A stretch of 5,142 nt of DNA from Actinomycetota bacterium (GTDB lineage Bacteria > Actinomycetota > Thermoleophilia > Gaiellales > Gaiellaceae), in contig JACDGR010000270.1 of the NCBI GenBank assembly GCA_013821525.1, forward strand, positions 1-5,142, written 5' to 3'. Shown here piece after piece: positions 1 to 5,066 of this stretch. A program made the position numbers and the translations under genes. Each line of letters starts with the position of its first letter. Position 1 is the stretch's first letter. The notes under the pieces were generated by a model. The model saw only the letters and a program-made list of their open reading frames with translations. It did not search any database and was not told the DNA's origin.

Positions 1-2
1 GT

Positions 3-205
3 CACGCACTACACACCGCTCCCGAGACCCTCGACCATCAGGAGGTCGCTGAACTCGTTACCGTCTGATCGTCAAGCGGGGATCGCCGCCGAAGTTCCAC
101 GACGATCCGGACATCCTCCGATGGCATGCGGAGGCTGCCAAGGCGCGGGAATGGTGTCAAGCGCTGGCCGGGTCTTTGCGAGGCGGGATCGAGTTAGTAG
201 TGAGG
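3..205 (+). pseudogene. Frame-broken fragment of an unrecognised protein
   Basis: Two adjoining frames read like one protein. Frame 3 from the window edge gives a stretch ending in EVAELVTV and a TGA at 66-68. The frame starting near 65 continues with LIVKRGSPPKFHDDPDILRW and then HAEAAKAREWCQALAGSLRGGIEL. Adding one base to the CC at 61-62 would join them as EVAELVTRLIVKRG. The residue mix (charged, with Trp, His and Phe) looks like a real soluble, helical protein rather than an antisense shadow. The start lies outside the window. The end is unclear because the second frame stays open to 519 but turns into Ser/Arg-rich sequence after about 205, where another frame carries TAGTAGTGA. I do not recognise the family. 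Decay and a sequencing indel are both possible. Confidence 0.45.
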
Positions 206-254
206 GCTGCCGTATTGACTTGCCGTTCAAGCGAACGGTTTCGGCCCGGTTTTC

Positions 255-579
255 ATGCGTCGTGTCAACGGCTGGCTGACGATGTTCTGGCTCGCGATGA
301 TCCCCGTCTCCTTGGTGACCGGCTGGGGTCAACAGCATCATCGTCTATGTCTCAGCGCTCCTCTCACTCTGGGCGCTTGATTCCGGCAATTGGTCGGCGT
401 GGCAGGCGGCGCGTGTCGAGGTCGCCCAGCAGAACGAACTCGAGCGGCAACAAAGCGAGCCGCTCGAGGGGAAAGTCGTCGAGAAATCATTCAGGAACGA
501 CCCTCCGGCCCGCCTAAGGAAGCCGCTGCCTGCCGCCCCGCCCAGATCGCTAGCGCTTTCGCGGAGGTGGCTGACGTAG
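255..579 (+). pseudogene. Small two-helix membrane protein with frame breaks
   Basis: ATG at 255 opens a frame reading MRRVNGWLTMFWLAMIPVSL then VTGW. Dropping one G from GGGG at 325-328 lets it continue as VNSIIVYVSALLSLWALDSG and then NWSAWQAARVEVAQQNELER. This gives two hydrophobic helices (about residues 6-24 and 26-45), a Trp-rich turn and a charged, probably cytoplasmic tail. The layout is familiar from short uncharacterised actinobacterial membrane proteins, but that is recollection, not a search result. In the continuing frame the tail runs to TAG at 577-579. Restoring one A at 484-486 would instead read VVEKIIQERP and stay open to 659, across the start of the next gene. No good ribosome binding site precedes 255. 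The function is unknown. Both breaks fall in single-base runs, so base-calling error is a live alternative to true gene decay. Confidence 0.6.
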
Positions 580-600
580 GCTTCGGTGATCTGCATACAC

Positions 601-606
601 AGGAGG
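601..606 (+). promoter_or_regulatory. Strong Shine-Dalgarno site for the cupredoxin-like gene
   Basis: AGGAGG lies 7 bases before the ATG at 614. This fixes the start of the secreted cupredoxin-like protein and argues against the overlapping frame that begins at 586. Confidence 0.85.
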
Positions 607-613
607 TTCGAGC

Positions 614-994
614 ATGCGTATGTTCACCGCCGCTCTCACCATCGCGGCACTGGCGCTAATCCTCGCAGCGAGCAGCGGCGCCAAGTCGGAGGGCCCGGTC
701 CAGCTCACCGGCACCGTGGGACCCGGGTTCACCATCACCCTGAAAAACCATGCGAGGACTGTGCGAATGCTTGCGCCGGCGACGTATTCCTTCGCGATCA
801 ACGACAAGTCAGAGATTCACAACTTCCACCTAAGCGGCCCCGGCATCGACAAGAAGACGACCGTCGCGTTCGTCGGCACGAGACACTGGACACTCACCCT
901 GCGCGCGGGCACCTACACCTATCTGTGCGACCCGCACGCAACCGGGATGGGCGGCCACCAGATGCGCGGACAGTTCGTCGTGCGAGCGCCCTGA
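614..994 (+). CDS. Secreted cupredoxin-like (plastocyanin-fold) copper protein
   Basis: A 126-residue protein predicted to be exported and to bind one copper ion for electron transfer or copper handling outside the membrane. Residues 1-23 form a signal peptide: Arg at position 2, a hydrophobic Ala/Leu/Ile core, and a probable cut near SSGA-K. The rest fits one small beta-sandwich. Visible copper-site elements are His69 in IHNFHLSGPG (His72 is the alternative) and Cys105 and His108 in YLCDPHA, followed by Met112 or Met117. Cys105 is the only cysteine, as expected for a ligand rather than a disulfide. The WTLTLRAGTY strand before the Cys is typical of secreted cupredoxin-like proteins. The stretch between His108 and the last strand (ATGMGGHQMRG) looks longer than I expect and adds His115. 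Start supported by AGGAGG at 601-606. The electron-transfer partner is unknown, and copper binding is inferred from the residues only. Confidence 0.85.
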   Translation: MRMFTAALTIAALALILAASSGAKSEGPVQLTGTVGPGFTITLKNHARTVRMLAPATYSFAINDKSEIHNFHLSGPGIDKKTTVAFVGTRHWTLTLRAGTYTYLCDPHATGMGGHQMRGQFVVRAP

Positions 995-1040
995 CCACTG
1001 GCGGAACCTTTTCATTACGGCGAGACACCTGCAGTAAGTG

Positions 1041-1062
1041 AGCACCGGGCCTCCGCGGTGCT
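1041..1062 (+). terminator. Possible terminator hairpin after the cupredoxin-like gene
   Basis: AGCACCG (1041-1047) and CGGTGCT (1056-1062) form a perfect 7-bp stem with an 8-base loop, 46 bases after the stop codon. No T run follows, so this would not be a classical intrinsic terminator. It may slow polymerase or protect the 3' end of the message. Confidence 0.35.
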
Positions 1063-1094
1063 GAAGTCCCGTACCGGAGCGAAACCACTTGAGT

Positions 1095-1111
1095 CCCAGC
1101 ACGCGGCTGGG
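1095..1111 (+). other. Short perfect hairpin
   Basis: CCCAGC (1095-1100) and GCTGGG (1106-1111) pair perfectly around a 5-base loop, 32 bases after the hairpin at 1041-1062. The two could act together at the 3' end of the cupredoxin-like transcript. No T run follows. Confidence 0.35.
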
Positions 1112-1198
1112 CGACGATCCTCACGCCTGACGTCTGAGAAGCGTCAAAGGGATGAGGTTGATCGGCGAATCGCCCAGTGCCTGTGCAGTGCCTGAACG

Positions 1199-1230
1199 CG
1201 CCACAACGCGCGTTTTGTCGCGTTTTGGCG
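1199..1230. repeat. 12-nt inverted repeat (stem-loop)
   Basis: CGCCACAACGCG (1199-1210) pairs with CGCGTTTTGGCG (1219-1230) at 11 of 12 positions around an 8-base loop. Within it, CGCGTTTTG occurs twice 10 bases apart (1209-1217 and 1219-1227). It lies outside any convincing gene. It could be a structured RNA element, a protein-binding site or one copy of a dispersed repeat. No T run follows on either strand. Confidence 0.5.
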
Positions 1231-1384
1231 AGAAGTACATTGAGGCGTCCCAATCGCGCGACGTGCTGCCGTTTCACGAAATGGCCCACAAAGAGCAACG
1301 AGCATTCGCCCTTGAGCGGCGACTTGTCTGCACCAACCGTCGGTTTCTTGGCCGGTGCCGTTGAACAGCGAGCTGGCGGGTGGC

Positions 1385-1399
1385 TTCGATGCGATCGAA
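1385..1399. promoter_or_regulatory. 15-bp palindrome, possible operator
   Basis: TTCGAT (1385-1390) and ATCGAA (1394-1399) are perfect inverted half-sites separated by GCG. The spacing suits a dimeric repressor, but no intact gene follows in a position to be controlled. It is therefore reported only as a possible site, and chance is a real alternative. Confidence 0.2.
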
Positions 1400-1421
1400 A
1401 CGCGCTCCGGCTATATCGCTG

Positions 1422-1442
1422 AAAAAAAAGGCAGCCGCCACC
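1422..1442 (-). terminator. Weak candidate terminator downstream of dipZ
   Basis: Read on the minus strand, GGTGGCGGCTGCC is followed directly by eight T residues (1429-1422), about 135 bases past the dipZ stop. The stem is poor (GGUG with UGCC, including G-U pairs), so the T run is the main support. Confidence 0.3.
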
Positions 1443-1576
1443 CGACTTTGGCAGAGCCGGTCTCTGAGCTCCCGATTGCCCTGTGAGTCGGAGACGAGGC
1501 GGTACGGACGCAGCTGAAATTTGTACGCATACGTCTCAGAAGCGCAGCAAACGCGCGCAATGTATTTCTGGGCGTT

Positions 1577-3238
1577 CTAGCCGAAGGTGAACGCGTACGC
1601 GTTGACGCCGCGGTCGAATCGGAGCTCGAGCAGTCCGTCGTGCTGCGTCGGCGAGGTGAGGAGGGTGTAGAGCCTGTCGCCGTTGACGGAGACTGTGTGG
1701 GCTGGCTGTCCGGCGGCGTCGACGACAACGTGGCCGTGCCCGCCGAGGACGAGGTAGACATCGTGGGCGTGGTAGTGCAGGCGTAGGCGGGCGGCGTTAC
1801 CGGCGACCGCCCGCTGGTCGCCGATCGTCCAGTTTCCGGCGAGTGAGAGCTGGTCGCGGGCGAGTGCCGGCGGAAACGCGTAGGCAGCGATCTGACGTGG
1901 GCGGAGACTTGAGCCGCGGTATCGGGTCGAGTCGATTCGTGTGTAGCCGACATAGGTTTCGGGTGTGATCTGCGTGGTTGGTGTGGCGTCGGCGACTTTG
2001 CGTGCTCCGTTTACGGTCTGGCCGTTCGCGGCGAGCAGGGTGCGGATGGCTTTCTCGGTGGTCCCATACTCGCCTTCGCCGAAATGCGCCTCGCGCACGT
2101 GTCCGGTGCGGTCGACGAGGTATTCGGCCGGCCAGTATTCGTTGGAGTAGGCGTCCCAGGTGTGGTAGCCGTTGTCGAGTGCGACTGGCCAGCTGATGTG
2201 CAGGTCATGGGTCGCTTTCTGCACGTTGCCGCGTACGTGTTCGAACGCGAACTCGGGTGTGTGCACGCCGACGATCTCGAGTCCATCGCGGTGGTAGGAG
2301 GCGTACCAGGCACGGAGGTGCGGCAGCGTGCGGATGCAGTTGATGCAGGAGTAGGTCCAGAAGTCGACAAGCACCACTTTGCCGCGCAGGTTCTGCAGCG
2401 TCAGTGGGCGATTGCCGCGTGTGTTCAGCCAGGCGTCGATGCCGGTGAACTCCGGCGCGCGTCCGAGCACCGGCAGCGAGGCACCGGTCGATTTGGTTGC
2501 CGCGGCAAAAGCGTTGCTGCCCCCGCGTAGCTTCGCGAGGTGTGTCCGTGCGAGGTGGGTGTCCTCGATATGGGCCTGCAGTGCGGAGGAGTAATTGCCA
2601 AGATGGGTCTGCAGGGTTTGGGGGAGGTTGAAGAGGATCGCGAGCGCGCTCAGGGCGAGCACGATGCCACTGGCTCGGCGGAACGCCGGGCCGGTGGCGC
2701 GTAGGCGTTGTGCGACACGCTTGCCGCCGAGCGCGATCAAGAGCATCGGCACCCCGAAGCCGACGCCGTAGGCGAGCGTGAGGACAACAGTGTCGACCCC
2801 CACCTGGCTTTTGGCGGCCAGCACCGTGATCGTCGCGAGCACCGGCCCTGCGCACGGGACGAACACCAGCCCGAGGCTGATCCCGAGCACGAAGCCGCTC
2901 GCCGGATGCCCGCCGCGACGCCGGGTCATGAACGCAAACGGCCGCTCAAGCAGGAAGGCGAAACGCTTCGAGAGCAGCGACGCTGCCAGAACGAACAGCA
3001 TCGCGATCGCGACGTTGCGCAGAAAGTCCTGAGGCAACCCGAGCGCCGACAGGATCGAGGCCGCCGCGAGGGTAAAGACCGTGAAGCTCACCACCAGCCC
3101 GCTGATGATCATGAACGGTCGCCGCGCGCCGCCGTCGCCGGCCCCCGCTGTCAGCACGACCGGCAACACGGGGAGGATGCACGGCGAAACCGCCGTAATC
3201 ACGCCGGCCAGCAGGCCAATTCCGATCAGCACCAACAC
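1577..3238 (-). CDS. dipZ: DipZ-type CcdA-thioredoxin fusion, membrane disulfide reductase
   Basis: A 553-residue protein expected to take electrons from cytoplasmic thioredoxin and pass them across the membrane to an external thioredoxin domain, which reduces disulfides in exported proteins or supports cytochrome c maturation. Residues 1-210 are a CcdA/DsbD-beta transporter of about six helices with redox Cys20 (SPCILP) and Cys129 (FVPCAGP). A linker (about 211-255) leads to a TlpA-like thioredoxin domain (about 256-405) with active site WTYSCINC (Cys298, Cys301) and probable cis-Pro370 in YWPAEYLVD. Residues 425-553 match the DipZ C-terminal domain, ending AYAFTFG; in M. tuberculosis DipZ this part has a carbohydrate-binding-module-like fold. 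The four cysteines are exactly the two redox pairs. The start is GTG at 3238; TTG at 3235 and GTG at 3232 are alternatives, and a TAA at 3277-3275 blocks extension. AGG lies 9 bases before 3238. It is divergent from the CHRD gene. The family call is firm; the client proteins are unknown. Confidence 0.93.
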   Translation of the reverse strand: MLVLIGIGLLAGVITAVSPCILPVLPVVLTAGAGDGGARRPFMIISGLVVSFTVFTLAAASILSALGLPQDFLRNVAIAMLFVLAASLLSKRFAFLLERPFAFMTRRRGGHPASGFVLGISLGLVFVPCAGPVLATITVLAAKSQVGVDTVVLTLAYGVGFGVPMLLIALGGKRVAQRLRATGPAFRRASGIVLALSALAILFNLPQTLQTHLGNYSSALQAHIEDTHLARTHLAKLRGGSNAFAAATKSTGASLPVLGRAPEFTGIDAWLNTRGNRPLTLQNLRGKVVLVDFWTYSCINCIRTLPHLRAWYASYHRDGLEIVGVHTPEFAFEHVRGNVQKATHDLHISWPVALDNGYHTWDAYSNEYWPAEYLVDRTGHVREAHFGEGEYGTTEKAIRTLLAANGQTVNGARKVADATPTTQITPETYVGYTRIDSTRYRGSSLRPRQIAAYAFPPALARDQLSLAGNWTIGDQRAVAGNAARLRLHYHAHDVYLVLGGHGHVVVDAAGQPAHTVSVNGDRLYTLLTSPTQHDGLLELRFDRGVNAYAFTFG

Positions 3239-3281
3239 ACCGGTGAGCCTAGAGCGCGGTCTGCGAACGCCGCCTTAGCTG

Positions 3282-3301
3282 TTTCTTAAAGTTTTCTTAC
3301 C
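3282..3301. promoter_or_regulatory. Direct repeat with 11-bp period, candidate response-regulator box
   Basis: TTTCTTA occurs at 3282-3288 and again at 3293-3299, exactly 11 bp apart. It can also be read as CTTAAA-N5-CTTACC. Tandem half-sites one helical turn apart are the usual binding pattern of OmpR/PhoB-family response regulators; the PmrA box (YTTAAK-N5-YTTAAK) is a close relative in form. The site lies 44 bp above the dipZ start and 73 bp above the CHRD start, so one regulator could control both. No regulator gene is in the window. The repeat is seen directly; its role is inferred. Confidence 0.5.
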
Positions 3302-3360
3302 GGTGCGGCGAAGACGCCACGCCGACGCCACAATCGCAGACGGATCGACACCGCACTCGA

Positions 3361-3367
3361 AAAGGAG
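3361..3367 (+). promoter_or_regulatory. Shine-Dalgarno site for the CHRD gene
   Basis: AAAGGAG lies 6 bases before the ATG at 3374 and fixes the start that gives a complete signal peptide. Confidence 0.85.
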
Positions 3368-3373
3368 AATGAG

Positions 3374-3811
3374 ATGAGACGACTGGTTATCTGCCTTGCC
3401 GCTGCCGCGGTGCTGGCGCCCGCAGCGTTGGCTATGCGCTCGGCAATGCACCCGGAGCTCGGGGCGACGTTGCGCGGCAAGTACGAGCTGCCGAAAGGCT
3501 CGCCAACCGCGCACGGGATCGTGAACCTCAACCTCAGCTCGGCGAAAGGCACGGTCTGCTGGACATTCGAGCTCGCCGGCGTCTCGAAGCCGCTCTACGC
3601 ACACATCCACAAAGGGGGGGCAGGCATCAGCGGCCCCGTCTTCATCCCACTCGGCAAGACCTACAAAGCCAAGGGCTGCCAGAAAGCCTCGAAAGCCTCG
3701 ATCGACGCCGTCGAATCGAACCCGAACGGCTTCTACGTCAACGTCCACAACCCGAAGTACCCAAACGGGATCGTCCGCGGCCAGCTGGTCGCCGGCATGG
3801 TTCACATGTAA
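3374..3811 (+). CDS. Secreted CHRD-domain protein
   Basis: A 145-residue exported protein. Residues 1-20 are a signal peptide: MRRL start, Ala/Val/Leu core, APAALA cut site. The remainder is one CHRD domain, a fold named from chordin and found in many secreted bacterial proteins of unknown function. Family landmarks are AHIHKGGAG (His77, His79) followed by GPVFIPL, and the closing NGFYVNVHNPKYPNGIVRGQ (His125 within it). The mature part has only two cysteines, Cys62 (TVCWTF) and Cys102 (KGCQKAS), which could form one disulfide. With dipZ divergent next door, it is a plausible DipZ client. The conserved His residues could bind metal, but this is unproven. A 7-G run (3614-3620) codes for the KGGA segment and is a risk point for indels. 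The in-frame 9-bp duplication at 3683-3700 encodes KASKAS. A strong hairpin follows the stop. The domain call is confident; the molecular function is unknown. Confidence 0.88.
   Translation: MRRLVICLAAAAVLAPAALAMRSAMHPELGATLRGKYELPKGSPTAHGIVNLNLSSAKGTVCWTFELAGVSKPLYAHIHKGGAGISGPVFIPLGKTYKAKGCQKASKASIDAVESNPNGFYVNVHNPKYPNGIVRGQLVAGMVHM
3683..3700 (+). repeat. Tandem 9-bp duplication inside the CHRD gene
   Basis: AAAGCCTCG occurs twice in succession and encodes KAS-KAS at residues 104-109. The frame is kept. It lies just after Cys102, in a probable surface loop between the two conserved CHRD blocks, and looks like a small slippage event. Confidence 0.8.
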
Positions 3812-3819
3812 GAACCCGC

Positions 3820-3856
3820 GCAGGATCGCGGTACGCACGCGCACCGCGATCCCTGC
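3820..3856 (+). terminator. Strong hairpin terminator after the CHRD gene
   Basis: GGATCGCGGT (3823-3832) and ACCGCGATCC (3843-3852) form a perfect 10-bp stem around a 10-base loop. GCA (3820-3822) and TGC (3854-3856) extend it by three pairs past one bulged C. It begins 9 bases after the stop codon and is followed by TTGTT, a short U-rich tail. It should end CHRD transcription and may also block the convergent message from the VOC gene. Confidence 0.75.
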
Positions 3857-3972
3857 TTGTTCCGAGCGCGTTCTGAAGACTCTGACTGTTGAGTTGCTTC
3901 AGGCGGCCAAATCGAAACGGTGAGATTGTGATCGGCTCGATCTGCCGTTCGAGCTCGTGTTCCTCGGCGGCT

Positions 3973-4353
3973 TTAGTCCGGGATCGGCTGGCCGAACGCG
4001 ATGTCGTGTCCGTCAGGGTCTTGCACCCCGAACTCGCGGAAGCCATGAGGCGCGTCGTAAATCGTGTAGTCGATTTCAGCCCCACGTTCTCTGACTTCGG
4101 CGTAGACAGCATCGGCGTCGGACACGCGGATGTAGACGTTCCACATCTTCTCGACGAGCCGCCAGTTCAGAACGATCAGGGCGGGCTTGTCCGTCAGAGC
4201 GAGCAAGATCATCGCGTCATCCCTCTTCACCGTCACGAAATCAGGAGGGTCTCCATAGATCTCGCATGCAAAGCCAAGCCGGTCACGGTAGTACGCGACG
4301 GACTGTTCCACGTCCGAGACCAGTAGCACAGGCGAAATTCCGGTAATCGACAC
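3973..4353 (-). CDS. VOC-family (glyoxalase/bleomycin-resistance fold) protein
   Basis: A 126-residue cytoplasmic protein with the two beta-alpha-beta-beta-beta modules of the vicinal oxygen chelate superfamily. Module one is about residues 4-58, with VLLVSDVEQSVAYYRDRLGF. Module two is about 68-122, with WNVYIRVSDADAVYAEVRER and the closing FGVQDPDGHDIAFGQ. The length is normal for single-domain members. The position that often holds the first metal-binding His is occupied by ISPVLL here, so a metal-free binding role of the bleomycin-binding type is as likely as an enzyme. The substrate cannot be told from sequence. The start is GTG at 4353; upstream in frame there is only a TGA at 4374-4372 and no other usual start. 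The ribosome binding site is weak (GACGGGGT just before the start). Between this stop and the CHRD terminator (3857-3972) I see no gene, only a loose inverted repeat (3912-3920 with 3945-3952) that might terminate this message. Confidence 0.85.
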   Translation of the reverse strand: MSITGISPVLLVSDVEQSVAYYRDRLGFACEIYGDPPDFVTVKRDDAMILLALTDKPALIVLNWRLVEKMWNVYIRVSDADAVYAEVRERGAEIDYTIYDAPHGFREFGVQDPDGHDIAFGQPIPD

Positions 4354-4368
4354 CCCGTCGATCCTATG

Positions 4369-4443
4369 CCTCAGATATGTACGTTCTCGCGTGGGCCAGC
4401 GGTCCGAAGTGACCTCAGAGCGCCACGTACGATTCTCGGGTGG
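4369..4443. repeat. Imperfect duplicated element between VOC and GNAT genes
   Basis: Two copies share the order CCTCAGA, then GTACG, then TTCTCG, then GTGG. Copy one is 4369-4394 (GTACGTTCTCGCGTGG at its end). Copy two is 4413-4443 (GTACGATTCTCGGGTGG at its end). The 3' halves differ by one inserted base and one substitution; the spacers within the copies differ in length. They sit in the divergent promoter region of the two genes and could be paired regulator sites or a remnant of local duplication. Confidence 0.45.
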
Positions 4444-4504
4444 ATAGGGGCCGTCTTTGGAAATCCGCGAGAGTTAGCGCTGGTACTGGGTCTGGCATAG
4501 GTTT

Positions 4505-5062
4505 GTGGCGATGCTTGTTGTTCGCGAAGCGACGCCGGGCGACGCCGAAGCCGTTTCTGCGATTGGCCGGGCGTCGATGCCTGTGCAGTTCGCAGGGCTT
4601 GTTGACGCTGTCGTCGTCGACGCCGTCGCGACACAAACCTACGAGCCGGCGGCGGTCGCTGACTGCATCTCAAGATGCACCGACGACCAAGGGGCAGTGT
4701 TCCTGGTCGGAGAGATCGACGGCACCGTTGCTGGATATCTGCACTACGACTCCTTCGGTGAAGAGCCCGAGCTCCATCGGATCTACATCGACCAGCGTTT
4801 CCGCAGTCAGGGAGTAGGCACCGCACTCGTCGAAGCGTTGCACCGACGCCTCCAGCCCACCAGTTACTTCCTGCTTGTTGTGAAGGGGAACGACGGCGCC
4901 GTCAGGTTCTACGAGCGCCACGGTCTTATCCAAGAAGACATCCTCGACGGCATTGAGCACTACCAGGCCGCTGGCGTGAGCTTCCCGCCGAACCCCAAGC
5001 CCTTCGAGTTGGTCGTGATGCGTTACCGCGCTGCCGACTGGAGCGCTCCCCGGCGGCGTTGA
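4505..5062 (+). CDS. GNAT-family N-acetyltransferase
   Basis: A cytoplasmic acetyltransferase expected to move an acetyl group from acetyl-CoA to an amine; the substrate is unknown. Numbered from ATG 4511, it has the family's opening VVREATPGDAEAV (residues 3-15), a central strand AVFLVGEIDGTVAGYLHY (62-79), and motif A LHRIYIDQRFRSQGVGTALV (88-107). The pyrophosphate-binding loop is within motif A, at RSQGVG (98-103). Motif B NDGAVRFYERHGL follows. Length is 185 residues from GTG 4505 or 183 from ATG 4511. TAGG sits 4 bases before the GTG, neither start has a strong ribosome binding site, and a TAG at 4475-4477 blocks extension. The last residues (about ADWSAPRRR) lie beyond the usual fold end and span the palindrome GGAGCGCTCC (5040-5049). 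Only 4 bp separate the stop from a convergent transposase end, so these residues may come from insertion-sequence DNA. The family call is secure. Confidence 0.88.
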   Translation: MAMLVVREATPGDAEAVSAIGRASMPVQFAGLVDAVVVDAVATQTYEPAAVADCISRCTDDQGAVFLVGEIDGTVAGYLHYDSFGEEPELHRIYIDQRFRSQGVGTALVEALHRRLQPTSYFLLVVKGNDGAVRFYERHGLIQEDILDGIEHYQAAGVSFPPNPKPFELVVMRYRAADWSAPRRR

Positions 5063-5066
5063 CAGT

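Larger units (their letters stand above)
995..1576. other. Gene-poor spacer with several inverted repeats
   Basis: No reading frame in these 582 bases has convincing protein character. The longer ones (plus 1152-1364 and 1177-1422, minus 894-1298) lack clear ribosome binding sites or recognisable motifs. The minus-strand stretch reading KRQHVARLGRLNVLLAKTRQ (within 1214-1273) is the most protein-like, but I cannot place it. The region holds hairpins at 1041-1062, 1095-1111 and 1199-1230, a 15-bp palindrome at 1385-1399 and an 8-A run at 1422-1429. A 14-base near-repeat, ACGTCTGAGAAGCG at 1130-1143 and ACGTCTCAGAAGCG at 1531-1544, has one mismatch and may be chance. Confidence 0.6.
3239..3373. 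promoter_or_regulatory. Shared divergent promoter region, dipZ and CHRD gene
   Basis: This 135-bp gap separates two genes transcribed away from each other, so both promoters should lie here. An AT-rich island at 3282-3300 stands out from GC-rich surroundings. For the CHRD gene, CACAAT at 3329-3334 is a possible -10 element (4 of 6 bases of TATAAT), with no good -35 at 17 bp. This is consistent with an activator-dependent promoter. No convincing -10 was found for dipZ. Confidence 0.55.

Noticed and set aside
215..243. Promoter with TTGACT as -35 before the small membrane protein
   Set aside because: At 17 bp spacing the -10 position reads GTTTCG, which is a poor match, so the TTGACT alone is not enough.
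586..1041. Plus-strand frame of 151 codons overlapping the cupredoxin-like gene
   Set aside because: It is Arg/His-rich shadow sequence of the real gene at 614-994, which has the signal peptide, copper ligands and ribosome binding site.
1041..1111. Possible tRNA or riboswitch formed by the two adjacent hairpins
   Set aside because: The stems do not fit a cloverleaf, there is no T-loop GTTCRANNC pattern, and no downstream gene on the same strand could be controlled.
1152..1422. Short plus-strand frames in the spacer (70 and 81 codons)
   Set aside because: There is no ribosome binding site, domain or membrane segment, and the composition is what random GC-rich sequence gives.
1411..1953. Minus-strand frame of 180 codons across the 3' end of dipZ
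   Set aside because: It is Ser/Thr/Arg-rich and antisense-like in composition. It shares the strand with dipZ but is out of frame, and dipZ matches its family to the last residue.
2708..3289. Plus-strand frame of 193 codons opposite the CcdA part of dipZ
   Set aside because: It is highly charged, repetitive Arg/Glu/His sequence, as expected from the reverse complement of a hydrophobic membrane gene in GC-rich DNA.
3275..3844. Minus-strand frame of 189 codons opposite the CHRD gene
   Set aside because: The plus strand here has a clear signal peptide, CHRD motifs, ribosome binding site and terminator. The antisense frame shows no family features.
3889..4326. Plus-strand frame of 145 codons opposite the VOC gene
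   Set aside because: The minus-strand VOC protein has both family modules; this frame is its shadow.
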